Shown here: positions 26,276 to 36,108 of the stretch, piece after piece
Layout of the letters: each line of letters starts with the position of its first letter
Numbering within the stretch: position 1 is the first letter of the stretch
NCBI RefSeq assembly: GCF_020216025.1
Contig: NZ_JAIWNC010000001.1
Coordinates: forward strand, 310,001 to 374,000
Length of the DNA: 64,000 nt
From: Jidongwangia harbinensis
GTDB taxonomy: Bacteria > Actinomycetota > Actinomycetes > Mycobacteriales > Micromonosporaceae
Direction of reading: 5' to 3'
Position numbers and translations under genes: made by a program
Notes under the pieces: generated by a model
Told to the model about the DNA's origin: nothing
Seen by the model: the letters and a program-made list of their open reading frames with translations, nothing else
Database searches by the model: none

Positions 26276-29200
26276 TGGACCAGACTGCCGAGCCGGGACA
26301 GCGGCCGCTCCGCGTCGCGCAGCCCGTCCGCGAGTACTCGGACGTAGCTCTCGGCCAGCGCGCGGCCGAGCGGCTCCGGAACGGTCTGTGCCGCGCAGTG
26401 CAGGTGACCGGCGACCGTGCCGTCGCCGGCCGGCCACAGTTCGAGCATCAGCTCGTGCATCGGTGCGGTGGGCGGCCACCGGACCGGGCGCACACCGAAC
26501 CCGTCCCGGCCGACCGCGGGCAGCGGGGTGTCCTGGTAGACGAGCACCGACTGGTACAGCGGCGACCGGCCGGTGCGTGGCGTGCCGTTCGCCGCGACGA
26601 TCTCCTCGACGGTCAGGTGCTGGAACTCCTGGGCGGTACGGACCTCGGCGGCCGTCCGGTCCAGGGCGTCGCCGAACCCGCGCGCGAGATCGATGCCGGG
26701 CCGCAGCGGGACGGTGTTGATGAACACCCCGACCGCGTCGCTGATCGCCGGGTCGGTGCGCCCGGACACCGGGCAGCCGACGCACAGCCCGGCCGGTGCT
26801 CCGGCCAGCTGGAGCGTGGCGACGTACCCGGCGGTGAGCGCCGCGTAGAGCGTGGCCCGCCGACCGCCCGCCAGCGCCCGCAGGCCCGCCACGACGTCCG
26901 CGGGGACGGTCACCGGATGCAGCCGCACCCCCTGCCCCGCCAGCGGGACGTCCGGCTGCAGGCCCGGCAGGGCCAGGTCCGGGGCGCCGCGCAGCCGGGC
27001 CGCCCAGGCCCGGTCCGTCTCGGACACCGGCGCGGGCCGGCCGGCCTGCGCCAGGGCGTACCCCCGCGGACTGCCGGCCCGGGCCGGCCAGCGCGGCGCC
27101 TGGCCGTGCCGCCGCGCGTGATAGGCGGTCACCAGGTCACGCACCAGGATCGCCTGCGACCGGCCGTCCATGGCGATGTGGTGGGTGAGCAGCGCGAGCG
27201 AGCCGGGTGTGCACAGTGCGGTCAGCACGGGCGGATCGGTCAGCTCGCCGGGGGCCTTCAGCGCATCCTCGACAAGGTCGCCGAGGACGTGTCCCGCGTC
27301 GTACACCACCAGCCGGACGGCGGAGTCCGGGTCGATGAGCCGCTGACCGGGAAGCCCCCGGTGCAGCGGGTAGACGGTGCGCAGCGCCTCGTGCCGTGCG
27401 GCGCAGTCCACCAGCGCGGCGCGCAGGACCGCGGGGTCCACCTCGCCGTCGACGTCGAGCACGGTCACGACGCGCAGCGCCGGGCTGCCCGGCAGGAACT
27501 GCTCGGCCAGCCAGAACTGCCGCTGACTTCGGGTGAGCGGCACCAGGGCGTCCGGATCGGCGCCGGGCGCCGGCTCCGTGACGGGCGCCGCCGTGTCGAG
27601 GAACACACTGAGCGCGTCGGCGGTCGGATTCCGGTAGATGTCCACACTGGTCACCCGGCGCCCCTGGGCGGCGATCAACCGGGCGGCGATCGCCTCGATC
27701 TGCAGGGACGTCACGCCCGCGGCGAACAGATTCTCGTCGGCCGCGAGGTCGGGCACGTCGGCCGCCTCCCGCAATACCGCCAGCACTCCGGATGCGGGAT
27801 CGTCCTGCGCCGACGAGGCGAGAGTCGGCAGACCGAAGACCGCGCGGCGGTCCAATTTGCCACTCGCGGTCAACGGCAGTTCGCCGACGAACAGGATGTC
27901 GTTCGGCACCATGTGCGCCGGTAGCCGGGCGGCGCAGTGCGCCCGTAGGGCCGCCGCGCGGCGATCGGATCCGGCGGCCACCACAAAGGCGATCAGCCGC
28001 GGTTGTTCTGCCCCGGGCGGACCGGGCGCCACCACGGCTTCCCGGACCTCGGGATGCTCGACGAGACAGTTCTCGATTTCGCCGAGTTCGATTCGGAATC
28101 CGCGTACCTTGACTTGATTGTCCGCGCGGCCGTGATATTCGAAGGTGCCGTCACTCCGCCTCCTCCCGAGATCCCCGCTGCGGTAGAAACGTTCCCGCGC
28201 TCCGTCTGTCAGCAACCTGGGGAACCGCTGCTCAGTGAGTTCCGGGCGGGCATGATAACCGCGTGCGACGCCCGCTCCACCCACGAATATTTCACCGACC
28301 TCACCGTCCGGCACCGGCGTCAGGTCGTCCGCCATCAGGTGAATGGAGAGATGCGGCAACGGTCGACCGATATTTGTCGGGCCACCGTGCTGCAGATCGT
28401 CGTCGCTGATGTCGCGAATGGTGGTGTGCACGGTCGTCTCGGTGATGCCGTACATGTTCACCATGCGCGGCGCCGGCCCGCGCCAGGCGTCGAGGAAGGC
28501 GCGGATGGACGGGCGGTCGATCGGCTCGCCGCCGAACAGCACCAGGCGCACCGCCAGATGCGGCCGGGCCTCGGTGTACCACCTGCTCACCTGCTTGAAA
28601 ACGGACGGTACGGCGTTCAGGAAGGTGACGCCCTCGCGCTCGACGAGCGCCAGGAACTCCCCCGGCGTGCGGGCCGTCTCCTCGTCCACGACGACCAGCC
28701 GCGCGCCGGTGGCGAAGCAGCCCCACATCTCCCACACCGAGAAATCGAAACTGCAGGAATGGAAGAGTGTCCACACGTCGTCCACCGTGGCCCGGACGAG
28801 CGGCAAGGTACTTCTGAGGAGTGCCAGAACGTTGTCGTGGCCGACCACCACGCCCTTGGGAGCGCCGGTGGAGCCCGAGGTGTAAATGATGTACGCGTCC
28901 GCGTCCGCAGCGGGCGTGGTCCGCGTTCCGGGCGCGGTATCGGCGCCGGTTTCCACCAGAGCGGCTGGTCCGGGCAGGAGGGGCAGACCCGCGAGCGCGA
29001 CCGGTGATTCGGTGCCCGAGCCGCTGATCGCCAGCACGATCCCGCTGTCGGACACCATGTGCCGCAGCCGTTCCGGTGGATAGGAGGGGTCCAGCGGCAC
29101 GTAGGTGCAGCCCGCCGCGAGTACGGCGAGAATGGTGGCGACCGCGGCCCCCGAGCGCGGCAGGTAAACCCCGACTCGGGGTGCGGCGACCCCGTCGACA

Positions 29201-29439
29201 TTCACCGACTCCCGGATCTGAGCGGCCAGGCGTTCCACCGTGGCACGCAATTCCCGATAGGTCGCGCTCTGTTCTCCGGCCACGATGGCGGTCTTCTCGG
29301 GATACCGATCCGAGGTCCGCACGAATACGTCGTAGAGCGAACCTGCGGCAAGCGACTCGAGATGTGTGTCCGGCGCCGAAAGAAGCGGCGGGTCCGAATG
29401 GTGCGCGTCCGTTCTTGAATTCCCCGTATTCACAATCAA
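26272..29439 (-). CDS. NRPS A-T-C, threonine-type adenylation
   Basis: A 1055-residue synthetase with adenylation ~35-545 ([21 protein letters not shown]), carrier ~548-620 (Ser578 in GVTSLQ) and condensation ~630-1055 with intact HHIAMDG at 753-759. The pocket code reads D-F-W-N-L-G-M-V-H, one change from the standard Thr code DFWNIGMVH. It lacks an N-terminal C domain, so it probably begins the peptide with Thr, and its terminal C domain must act on a carrier on another protein, most simply the A-T protein at 29838. The start is TTG 29439 or GTG 29433; neither has a strong ribosome site. Confidence 0.92.
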   Translation of the reverse strand: MIVNTGNSRTDAHHSDPPLLSAPDTHLESLAAGSLYDVFVRTSDRYPEKTAIVAGEQSATYRELRATVERLAAQIRESVNVDGVAAPRVGVYLPRSGAAVATILAVLAAGCTYVPLDPSYPPERLRHMVSDSGIVLAISGSGTESPVALAGLPLLPGPAALVETGADTAPGTRTTPAADADAYIIYTSGSTGAPKGVVVGHDNVLALLRSTLPLVRATVDDVWTLFHSCSFDFSVWEMWGCFATGARLVVVDEETARTPGEFLALVEREGVTFLNAVPSVFKQVSRWYTEARPHLAVRLVLFGGEPIDRPSIRAFLDAWRGPAPRMVNMYGITETTVHTTIRDISDDDLQHGGPTNIGRPLPHLSIHLMADDLTPVPDGEVGEIFVGGAGVARGYHARPELTEQRFPRLLTDGARERFYRSGDLGRRRSDGTFEYHGRADNQVKVRGFRIELGEIENCLVEHPEVREAVVAPGPPGAEQPRLIAFVVAAGSDRRAAALRAHCAARLPAHMVPNDILFVGELPLTASGKLDRRAVFGLPTLASSAQDDPASGVLAVLREAADVPDLAADENLFAAGVTSLQIEAIAARLIAAQGRRVTSVDIYRNPTADALSVFLDTAAPVTEPAPGADPDALVPLTRSQRQFWLAEQFLPGSPALRVVTVLDVDGEVDPAVLRAALVDCAARHEALRTVYPLHRGLPGQRLIDPDSAVRLVVYDAGHVLGDLVEDALKAPGELTDPPVLTALCTPGSLALLTHHIAMDGRSQAILVRDLVTAYHARRHGQAPRWPARAGSPRGYALAQAGRPAPVSETDRAWAARLRGAPDLALPGLQPDVPLAGQGVRLHPVTVPADVVAGLRALAGGRRATLYAALTAGYVATLQLAGAPAGLCVGCPVSGRTDPAISDAVGVFINTVPLRPGIDLARGFGDALDRTAAEVRTAQEFQHLTVEEIVAANGTPRTGRSPLYQSVLVYQDTPLPAVGRDGFGVRPVRWPPTAPMHELMLELWPAGDGTVAGHLHCAAQTVPEPLGRALAESYVRVLADGLRDAERPLSRLGSLVQ

Positions 29440-29837
29440 GACGACCCCAATGTAATGCCGGCCTTCGATGCCGACGTTTGTCCATGGTCACCGCCGAGGA
29501 CGGTAACCAGGCACTCACGACAGTGTCAAGGGACCGCAGAACGGCGGCCGTCCGGTTTCCTTGACACCCTAGGGGGCCTGTGTGAACCTTGGTCCCGAAC
29601 CGCCGTTGTCGCTGTGACTATTGATCAAGGGGAGATCAATGCCATCGACGCGCACCGATGACAATCCTCTCCGCCACGCACCGGGACCGGGTGCGGCATT
29701 GGCCTTCTCACCAGGCAATTCAGCGTCGAAGCCGGTGACTGATTAGCCACGGACAGCCCGGGATTCCCGGGCTGCCGAGTATGCCTTCCCGCAGAGCGAT
29801 GAATTTATCTGATGGTAATAATGAACGGGGTTGATGA
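29440..29837. promoter_or_regulatory. Divergent NRPS promoter region with three inverted repeats
   Basis: 398 bp between divergent NRPS genes. Dyads: GTGTCAAGG/CCTTGACAC (29523-29531 and 29559-29567), ATTGATC/GATCAAT (29620-29626 and 29634-29640, 7-bp spacer), and CAGCCCGGGA/TCCCGGGCTG (29754-29763 and 29765-29774). The first dyad puts a TTGACA hexamer pointing outward on each strand, as expected for two divergent -35 elements, although the -10 sequences 17 bp away are weak. The third may be an operator or leader hairpin. An AT-rich leader (29805-29830) precedes the rightward start. Confidence 0.55.
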
Positions 29838-31673
29838 ATGGCACCGCGTGGCTCGATTCCCATTGATTTGAGCAGGGCCGACCTGGCCGTCGACCGGTGG
29901 GCGGCGTCCACACCCGACCGGGTGGCCGTCCGGGATGCCACGTCCGCGGTGAGCTGGATCGAGCTGCGCGACCGGGTCACCGAGCTGGCCGCCCGGCTGA
30001 TCGCCCGCCACGGCGTCCGGGCGGGTGAGGTGGTGGGCGTCGGCTGTCGCCGCGGCGTGGACGGCGTGGTGGCGGTGCTCGCGGTGTTGCGGGCCGGCGG
30101 AGCGTTCCTGCCGCTGGACCTCACCGCACCACGGGAACGACTGGCGCACATGGCCGGCGAATGCGCCGTGCGCACCGTGCTGGTGGATCAGCCGTCCGCG
30201 GTACTGGACGGGTCCGGAGCGGACCAGGTGGCGGTGTCCGGACCCGGCGCCGCGGCCGGCCGGGCGGTGTTCCCACCGGCCCGGCTCGACGACCTGGCGT
30301 ACGTCATCTACACGTCCGGCTCCACCGGTACGCCCAAGGGCGTGCTCGTGCCGCACCGCGGCCTCGCGAACCTCGCGGCGACCCATGCCGACCTGCTCGG
30401 CATCGGTCCCGGCGACGTGGCGCTGAACTACGCGGCGATGACGTTCGACGGCTTCGTGTTCGAACTGTTCGTCCCGCTCCACGCCGGCGCGACGATCGTC
30501 CTGCCGGACGACGAGACCCGGCTCGACCCGGTGCGGTTGACCCGCCTGCTGGCCGACACCGGGGTGACCTTCGCGCCCATCCCACCGTCGCTGCTCGCCG
30601 CACTGCCCGATGTGGACCTGCCGGCGCTGCGCGCGGTGCTGGTCGCCGGCGACACCTGCCGGTTGGACGTCGCCCGCAGATGGGCGCGGGACCGGGTGTT
30701 GTTCAACTCGTACGGGCCGACCGAGGGCACCGTCTCGGCGACCCTGGCCCGCTTCCCCGGCACGGTGGCCGAGCTGCACGTCGGCGCGCCGTTCCCGGGC
30801 GTGGACGTGCACCTGCTGGACGACCGGCAGCGACCGGTCGAGCCCGGCGCGGTGGGCGAGATCCACATCGGCGGGGCCGGGGTCAGCTGGGGCTACCTCG
30901 GGCAGCCGGCGCTGTCCGCCGAGCGGTTCGTGCCCGATGCGCTCGGCGGCACGCCGGGCGCCCGGCTCTACCGCACCGGCGACCTGGGACGTGCGCGCGC
31001 CGACGGCGGGATCGACTTCCTGGGCCGGCGCGACCGCCAGGTCAAGATCCGTGGTGTCCGTGTCGAACTGGGCGAGGTCGAGGCCGCGCTCGTCGCCACT
31101 CCCGGCGTCCACGAGGCGGTCGCCGTGCCGCACGCCGAGGGCGCCCGGCTGGTCGCGTACATCACCGCGGTTCCCGGCGGGGACGCCGAGCCCGCGCGGG
31201 TGCGGGCGGAGCTCGAGGACCGGCTCCCCCGCAGCCACGTCCCGGACGTGGTGGTCCCGCTGCCCGAGATGCCGCGCAACGCCGCCCGCAAGATCGACAC
31301 CGCCGCACTGCCCGATCCGTTCGGCCCGAGCGGGACGCCGGCGGGCGAGGCGGAGACGGTTCCGGCGGCCGGCGATCCGGTGGAGCGGGTCGTGGCCGAC
31401 CTCGTCGCCGACACCGTGGGCGCGCAGACGGTCCCCGTACACACCCGGTTCTTCGACCTCGGCGGCAACTCGCTGCTGATGATGCGGTTGGTCGCGCAGG
31501 TGAACGAGCTGTTCGACGCCGAGGTGAGCGTCCGGGAGTTCGCCGCCGCACCGACCGTCGCCGCCCTGGCCGCGGCGGCCCGGCGCACGGCGGCGCCGGA
31601 ACGGCTCGCCGCCGTCGCGGCGATGGCCGAGGAACTGGCCGGCGCGCCCGGAATCCCGGTGGATGCCCGGTGA
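29838..31673 (+). CDS. NRPS A-T didomain protein
   Basis: A 611-residue adenylation-carrier protein with A3 motif YTSGSTGTPKG, A5 FNSYGPTEGT, A8 QVKIRGVRVELGE and carrier Ser545 (LGGNSLL). The A10 Lys lies in an unusual NAARKID. The pocket code reads D-G-F-P-L-A-S-V-S, which I do not recognise; Val/Phe at the normal Trp239 region (FDGFVFELF) is unusual. It has no C domain, so it most likely receives Thr from the terminal C domain of 26272-29439. It overlaps the next NRPS gene by GTGA. It leads the plus-strand operon. Confidence 0.92.
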   Translation: MAPRGSIPIDLSRADLAVDRWAASTPDRVAVRDATSAVSWIELRDRVTELAARLIARHGVRAGEVVGVGCRRGVDGVVAVLAVLRAGGAFLPLDLTAPRERLAHMAGECAVRTVLVDQPSAVLDGSGADQVAVSGPGAAAGRAVFPPARLDDLAYVIYTSGSTGTPKGVLVPHRGLANLAATHADLLGIGPGDVALNYAAMTFDGFVFELFVPLHAGATIVLPDDETRLDPVRLTRLLADTGVTFAPIPPSLLAALPDVDLPALRAVLVAGDTCRLDVARRWARDRVLFNSYGPTEGTVSATLARFPGTVAELHVGAPFPGVDVHLLDDRQRPVEPGAVGEIHIGGAGVSWGYLGQPALSAERFVPDALGGTPGARLYRTGDLGRARADGGIDFLGRRDRQVKIRGVRVELGEVEAALVATPGVHEAVAVPHAEGARLVAYITAVPGGDAEPARVRAELEDRLPRSHVPDVVVPLPEMPRNAARKIDTAALPDPFGPSGTPAGEAETVPAAGDPVERVVADLVADTVGAQTVPVHTRFFDLGGNSLLMMRLVAQVNELFDAEVSVREFAAAPTVAALAAAARRTAAPERLAAVAAMAEELAGAPGIPVDAR

Positions 31674-34600
31674 CCGGCGAGAACCCGCGGCGGCTGCACG
31701 AACTGCTGGCGGCCCGCCTGGGCGATGCCGCCCGTGCCGGGACCCGGTCCGAGGCGCCGCTGTCGTACGCCCAGGAGCGGCTGTGGTTCCTGGACCGGCT
31801 GGACCCGGGCAGCTCCGTCTACAACAGCGGTTTCGCCCTGCGGCTGACCGGCGCCCTCGACCGGGCCGCGCTGGCCGGCGCGGTCACGGGTCTGGTCCGG
31901 CGGCACGCGATCCTGCGCACGACCTACCGCCCGGACGACACGGGCACCGCCCGCCAGCACGTGTCCCCGGCAACCGCCGTCCCCCTGGCCGACCTCGAAC
32001 TCGCCGGACCGGAGCCGGCCGAGGACCGGGCCCGGGAGGTCTGCCAGGCGTTCCTGGCCGAACCGTTCACCCTCGCCACCGGCCCGGTTCTGCGCGCCGG
32101 CCTGCTCACGCTCGACGACACCGACCACATCCTGGTGATCGGCCTGCACCACATCGTGTCCGACGGGTGGTCGCACCCGATCCTCGTGGACGAGCTGCGC
32201 CTGGCCTACAACTCCGAGACCGTCCGAGACCGTCCGCAGTACCTCGACTTCGCCGACGCGCAGCGCCGCGCCGCCGACCCGTTCGCCGGATCGATGCGCT
32301 TCTGGCGGGAACGGCTGGCGGGCGTACCCACCGAACTGGCGCTGCCCCGCGACCGCACCGTGGCCGAGGCGTCGGACCACCGGGGCGGCACGGTCCCGGT
32401 GACGGTCCCGGCCGAACAGGCGGCCCGGCTCAGCCGGCTGGCGGCCGCCGAGGGCACCACCGAGTTCGCCGTGCTGCTGTCCGCGTACGCGGCCCTGCTG
32501 GCCCGCTACAGCGGTCAGGACCGGTTCCTGATCGGCTTTCCGGCGGCCAACCGGCGATCGGCCGGCGAGTTCGACACCGTCGGGTTCTTCGTCAACACCC
32601 TGGCCTTCCCGGTCGACCTGCAGGACGATCCCACCCCGGCGGCGCTGGTCAGCCGGATCGGCGGTGACCTGCTGGACGCCTACGAGCACCAGGACGCCCC
32701 GTACGAGCAGGTGGTCCGGGAGATCGGCGCCGGCCGCGACCCGATTCAGGCGTTCCTCGCCTGGCAGAACGTTCCTCCGCCGGCGGGCGACTGGACCGGG
32801 CTGCGCTGCGCCGACTTCCCGCTGACCTGGCCGTGGGCGAAGTTCGACCTGACCCTCTCGCTGACCCAGGCGGGTGCGGAGATCCACGGCTACTTCGAGT
32901 ACCGCGCCGCGGCCTTCGACCGCGCGACGATCGAGCAGCTGGCCGCCAACTGGTCGGCGCTGCTGAACGCGGTGCTCGCGGCGCCAGACCGGCCGCTGTC
33001 CGCGCTGGAACTCACCGGTGACGCGGCCGCGCCGACCGCCGACTGGCTGTCGGCCACCGCCTACGACCCGGCCGGCCTGGTCCGGGCGGACCTCGCCGTG
33101 GACCGCTGGGCGCGGTCCCGGCCGGACCGGATCGCGGTGCGCGACGAGTCGTCCGTGCTCACCTGGGCCCAGCTGCGCGACCGGGTCACCGGACTGGCCG
33201 GGCGGCTGGTCGAGCGCGGCGTGCACGGCGGCGACGTCGTCGGCGTGTGCTGCGGCCGCGGCGTCGGCGGCGTGGTCGCCGCGCTGGCGACGCTGCGTGC
33301 GGGCGCCGCCTTCCTGCCCCTGGACCCGGCCGCGCCCGCCGAACGGCGGGTCCGCCAGCTCGGCGAGTGCGGCGTCCGGATCGTCCTGGTCGATCCGGGC
33401 TCCGACACCCTGGCGGAGGCGGACGTCGAGCGTGTCGCGGTGACCGAGACGCACGCCGCCGACCTGCCCGAGGCGGGACTGGACGACCTGGCGTACGTCA
33501 TCTACACCTCCGGGTCGACCGGTGCGCCCAAGGGTGTGATGGTCGCCCACCGCGGGCTGGCGAACCTGATCCGCACCCACGTGGCCGCACTGGAGGTGAC
33601 CACCGAGGACGTCATCCTGCTCGCCGCCGCGCCCACCTTCGACCCGTGGGTCTTCCAGGTCGGTCTGGCGCTGGCCGCCGGCGCGACGCTCGTGGTGGCC
33701 GGCGACGACCAGGTGGCGGGTGCGCCGCTGGCCGCGCTGGTCGCCGACCGCGGGGTCACCCTGCTCAACGTCACCCCGACCACCGCGGCCACCCTGCCGG
33801 ACACCGCGCTGCCCGCGCTGCGCGCCGTGCTCCTCGGCGGGGACACCTGCCGGCTCGACACCGCCCGTCGCTGGGCCGCCGGCCGGACGCTCTACAACGC
33901 GTACGGCCCGACGGAGGCGACGGTGTCGGCGACCCTGGCCCGGTTCCGCGACACCGTCGACCATGTCCACATCGGATCGCCGTTCCCGCACGCCCGGGTC
34001 TACCTGTTGGACGAGCGGATGCGTCCGGTCGCGCCCGGCGTGGTCGGCGAGATCTGCATCGGCGGCGTCGGCGTGGCGTGGGGCTACCTCGGCCAGCCCG
34101 CCCTGACCGCCGAGCGGTTCCGGCCCGATCCGTTCACCGACGTCCGGGGCGCGCGGCTCTACCGCACGGGCGACCTGGGCCGGCTGCGTGCCGACGGCGG
34201 GATCGATTTCCTGGGCCGGCGCGACCGCCAGCTCAAGATCCGTGGTTACCGGATCGAGCCGGCGGAGATCGAGGCCGTGCTCACCGCGACGCCCGGGGTG
34301 GGCGAGGCCGTCGTCGTCCCGCACACCGACCCCACCGGCGACACCCGGCTCATCGGCTACGTCACGCCCGACCGGCCCACCGATGCGGACGGCCTCGCCG
34401 CGCTGGCCCGGTTCGCGCACGAGGAGGCCCGGCGCGCGTTGCCCCGCTGGATGACGCCCGGGCTGGTGCTCGGACTGGCGGGCTTCCCCACCCGGCACGG
34501 CAAGATCAACCGGGCCGCGCTGCCCGAACCGGTGTGGTGCGGCACCGGCGACCGGTTACCGGCCGCCACGCCGACCGAGGTGGAGCTGACCCGGATCTGG

Positions 34601-34894
34601 GCCCGGCTGCTGCCCGCCGAGCCCGCCCGTGACGACGACTTCTTCCTCCGGGGCGGCCATTCCCTGCTGGCGACTCGTCTCGTGTTCGCCGTCGCCGAGT
34701 CGTTCGGCGTCGAGATGTCGCTGCGGACCGCGTTCGAGCACAGCACGCTCGCCGAGCAGGCGGCCTGGATCGACCGCGCCGTCGAGGCCGAGCTGGCCAC
34801 GCTGTCGGAGGACCTGCTCGCCGAGATCGACCTGCTGGAGCAGCTGGACGATGCCGAGGTGGCCGCCCTGCTCAGCGAGTGGAACACCCGATGA
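31670..34894 (+). CDS. NRPS C-A-T module
   Basis: A 1074-residue complete elongation module. The condensation domain has HHIVSDGWS starting at residue 160. The adenylation domain has YTSGSTGAPKG and YNAYGPTEAT, and the carrier ends the protein (Ser998 in RGGHSLLATRL). The pocket code reads D-P-F-N-L-G-A-V-S, unassigned; like the preceding A domain it has Phe at position 239 and Ser at 331, and the two A domains are close paralogues. GTG start overlaps the A-T stop; its own stop overlaps the heme-dioxygenase-like gene as ATGA. Confidence 0.93.
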   Translation: MTGENPRRLHELLAARLGDAARAGTRSEAPLSYAQERLWFLDRLDPGSSVYNSGFALRLTGALDRAALAGAVTGLVRRHAILRTTYRPDDTGTARQHVSPATAVPLADLELAGPEPAEDRAREVCQAFLAEPFTLATGPVLRAGLLTLDDTDHILVIGLHHIVSDGWSHPILVDELRLAYNSETVRDRPQYLDFADAQRRAADPFAGSMRFWRERLAGVPTELALPRDRTVAEASDHRGGTVPVTVPAEQAARLSRLAAAEGTTEFAVLLSAYAALLARYSGQDRFLIGFPAANRRSAGEFDTVGFFVNTLAFPVDLQDDPTPAALVSRIGGDLLDAYEHQDAPYEQVVREIGAGRDPIQAFLAWQNVPPPAGDWTGLRCADFPLTWPWAKFDLTLSLTQAGAEIHGYFEYRAAAFDRATIEQLAANWSALLNAVLAAPDRPLSALELTGDAAAPTADWLSATAYDPAGLVRADLAVDRWARSRPDRIAVRDESSVLTWAQLRDRVTGLAGRLVERGVHGGDVVGVCCGRGVGGVVAALATLRAGAAFLPLDPAAPAERRVRQLGECGVRIVLVDPGSDTLAEADVERVAVTETHAADLPEAGLDDLAYVIYTSGSTGAPKGVMVAHRGLANLIRTHVAALEVTTEDVILLAAAPTFDPWVFQVGLALAAGATLVVAGDDQVAGAPLAALVADRGVTLLNVTPTTAATLPDTALPALRAVLLGGDTCRLDTARRWAAGRTLYNAYGPTEATVSATLARFRDTVDHVHIGSPFPHARVYLLDERMRPVAPGVVGEICIGGVGVAWGYLGQPALTAERFRPDPFTDVRGARLYRTGDLGRLRADGGIDFLGRRDRQLKIRGYRIEPAEIEAVLTATPGVGEAVVVPHTDPTGDTRLIGYVTPDRPTDADGLAALARFAHEEARRALPRWMTPGLVLGLAGFPTRHGKINRAALPEPVWCGTGDRLPAATPTEVELTRIWARLLPAEPARDDDFFLRGGHSLLATRLVFAVAESFGVEMSLRTAFEHSTLAEQAAWIDRAVEAELATLSEDLLAEIDLLEQLDDAEVAALLSEWNTR

Positions 34895-36108
34895 GCGCCG
34901 TCTCGCCGGTCCGCGGCGTGGGCGGGCTGGCCGCCCACGCCGTGCAGGCCGACACCACGGACCCCGCCGCCGACGTCCAGCGGTGGACCCGGCTGCTGCT
35001 CCTCGCGTCCGCGTCCGGCGGGGATGCCTTCTCGGAGCATTGCGCCGCCTTCCCGTTCGCCGCCGTGGTCGACCACGTCCGCCGGTTCGGCAAGACCGCC
35101 GTGTCCCCGTGGCTGCCCACCACTCTGGAGTACGCACACCGCGCGCTGCACCAGTGCGCCCGCGGCTTCGGCGCCGGGCTCGACGCCGGCACACCCGGCG
35201 GCGTGCTGGACCGGTGGCTGCCGCTGACCTTCGATCTCCACCGGGATGCCGTCAGCTACGACAGCTACATCGGCAACCCGTTGCTGGAATCGGTCGACGG
35301 GGGCACCGCCGCGGTGGACGGGCTGATCACCGCCCTGGTCGCCGACCTCGCCGGGCACGAGGCGCGGGAGCGGTCCCGGACCGCCGGCTCCGGACAGCAG
35401 AAGCGGACCAGGGCGGCGCTGCGGGCGTTGCTCCGGGTGCGGGAGGTCGCGCCGTACGCGACGAACGCGGTGGCCGCCGGCACCGAGGCGGACGAACCGG
35501 ATTCGGCGGTGGCCGCCGCCGTGCTGGCCGCGCGGACGCTCGAGGCCACACCGCGATCCGTCGCCCAGGTCGTCACGCTGACGATGCTGCCGATGACCGC
35601 GCTGCACGACGAGGTGATGTTCGTCCGGACCGTCCAGATCCTCGACCGGCTGTTCGCGGTGCTCGCCGCGGCCGCGCGGGAGGCGGACAAGGCGCTGGCC
35701 GAGCGGGACGTCCGGGCCGCGGCGGCGTTGCTGGACTCCGCCGCCGGGCGGGTGGAGGGCACCGCGCCGCTGCTCCGCCTGCTGGCCACCATGCCCGCCG
35801 AGGTGTTCGCCGTCCTGCGGATGACCACCGAGGGGTCGAGCGCGATCCAGTCGCGCAGCTTCCGGGACTTCGAAACCACGGCCGCCGCACTCGACCCCGC
35901 ACTGCTGCCCGCGGCGGACCGGGACCGGATCCACCGGTCCATGGCCAGGCTGCAGGGAGCCTGGCAGGCCTTCAAACGCACACACTGGGGGATCGCGGTG
36001 AAATTGGTCGGCTCGGCCGCGGGCACCGGCGGGACATCCGGCGCCCGGTATCTGAGGGAACGCGTGGACCGGCCGCTGTTCCCGCTGCTGCCCGGGAGTG
36101 CGCGATGA
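34891..36108 (+). CDS. Tryptophan 2,3-dioxygenase-like heme protein
   Basis: A 405-residue protein not obvious at first sight. Its C-terminal half follows tryptophan 2,3-dioxygenase: LHDEVMF (His239, Glu241; the active-site HDE), FAVLR (Arg310, substrate carboxylate in TDO), SSAIQSRSFR, then RTHWGIAV (His365 in the place of the proximal heme ligand) and GTGGTSGARYL (Thr379). About 190 N-terminal residues precede HDE and are much longer than in TDO. ATGA overlaps on both sides place it inside the NRPS operon. It may oxygenate an indole or other aromatic residue, free or carrier-bound. The superfamily call is by motif only. Confidence 0.7.
   Translation: MSAVSPVRGVGGLAAHAVQADTTDPAADVQRWTRLLLLASASGGDAFSEHCAAFPFAAVVDHVRRFGKTAVSPWLPTTLEYAHRALHQCARGFGAGLDAGTPGGVLDRWLPLTFDLHRDAVSYDSYIGNPLLESVDGGTAAVDGLITALVADLAGHEARERSRTAGSGQQKRTRAALRALLRVREVAPYATNAVAAGTEADEPDSAVAAAVLAARTLEATPRSVAQVVTLTMLPMTALHDEVMFVRTVQILDRLFAVLAAAAREADKALAERDVRAAAALLDSAAGRVEGTAPLLRLLATMPAEVFAVLRMTTEGSSAIQSRSFRDFETTAAALDPALLPAADRDRIHRSMARLQGAWQAFKRTHWGIAVKLVGSAAGTGGTSGARYLRERVDRPLFPLLPGSAR

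Noticed and set aside
29754..29774. Rho-independent terminator in the NRPS intergenic region
   Set aside because: The 10-bp dyad has a 1-nt loop, no U-tract, and sits just upstream of a gene start rather than after a gene, so operator or leader structure is the better reading.
30968..34498. A 3.5-kb open frame antisense to two NRPS genes
   Set aside because: Its protein is Arg/Gly/Pro-rich with no domain and mirrors codon bias of the NRPS genes. The same holds for long antisense frames at 36857-39952 and 39394-42588.
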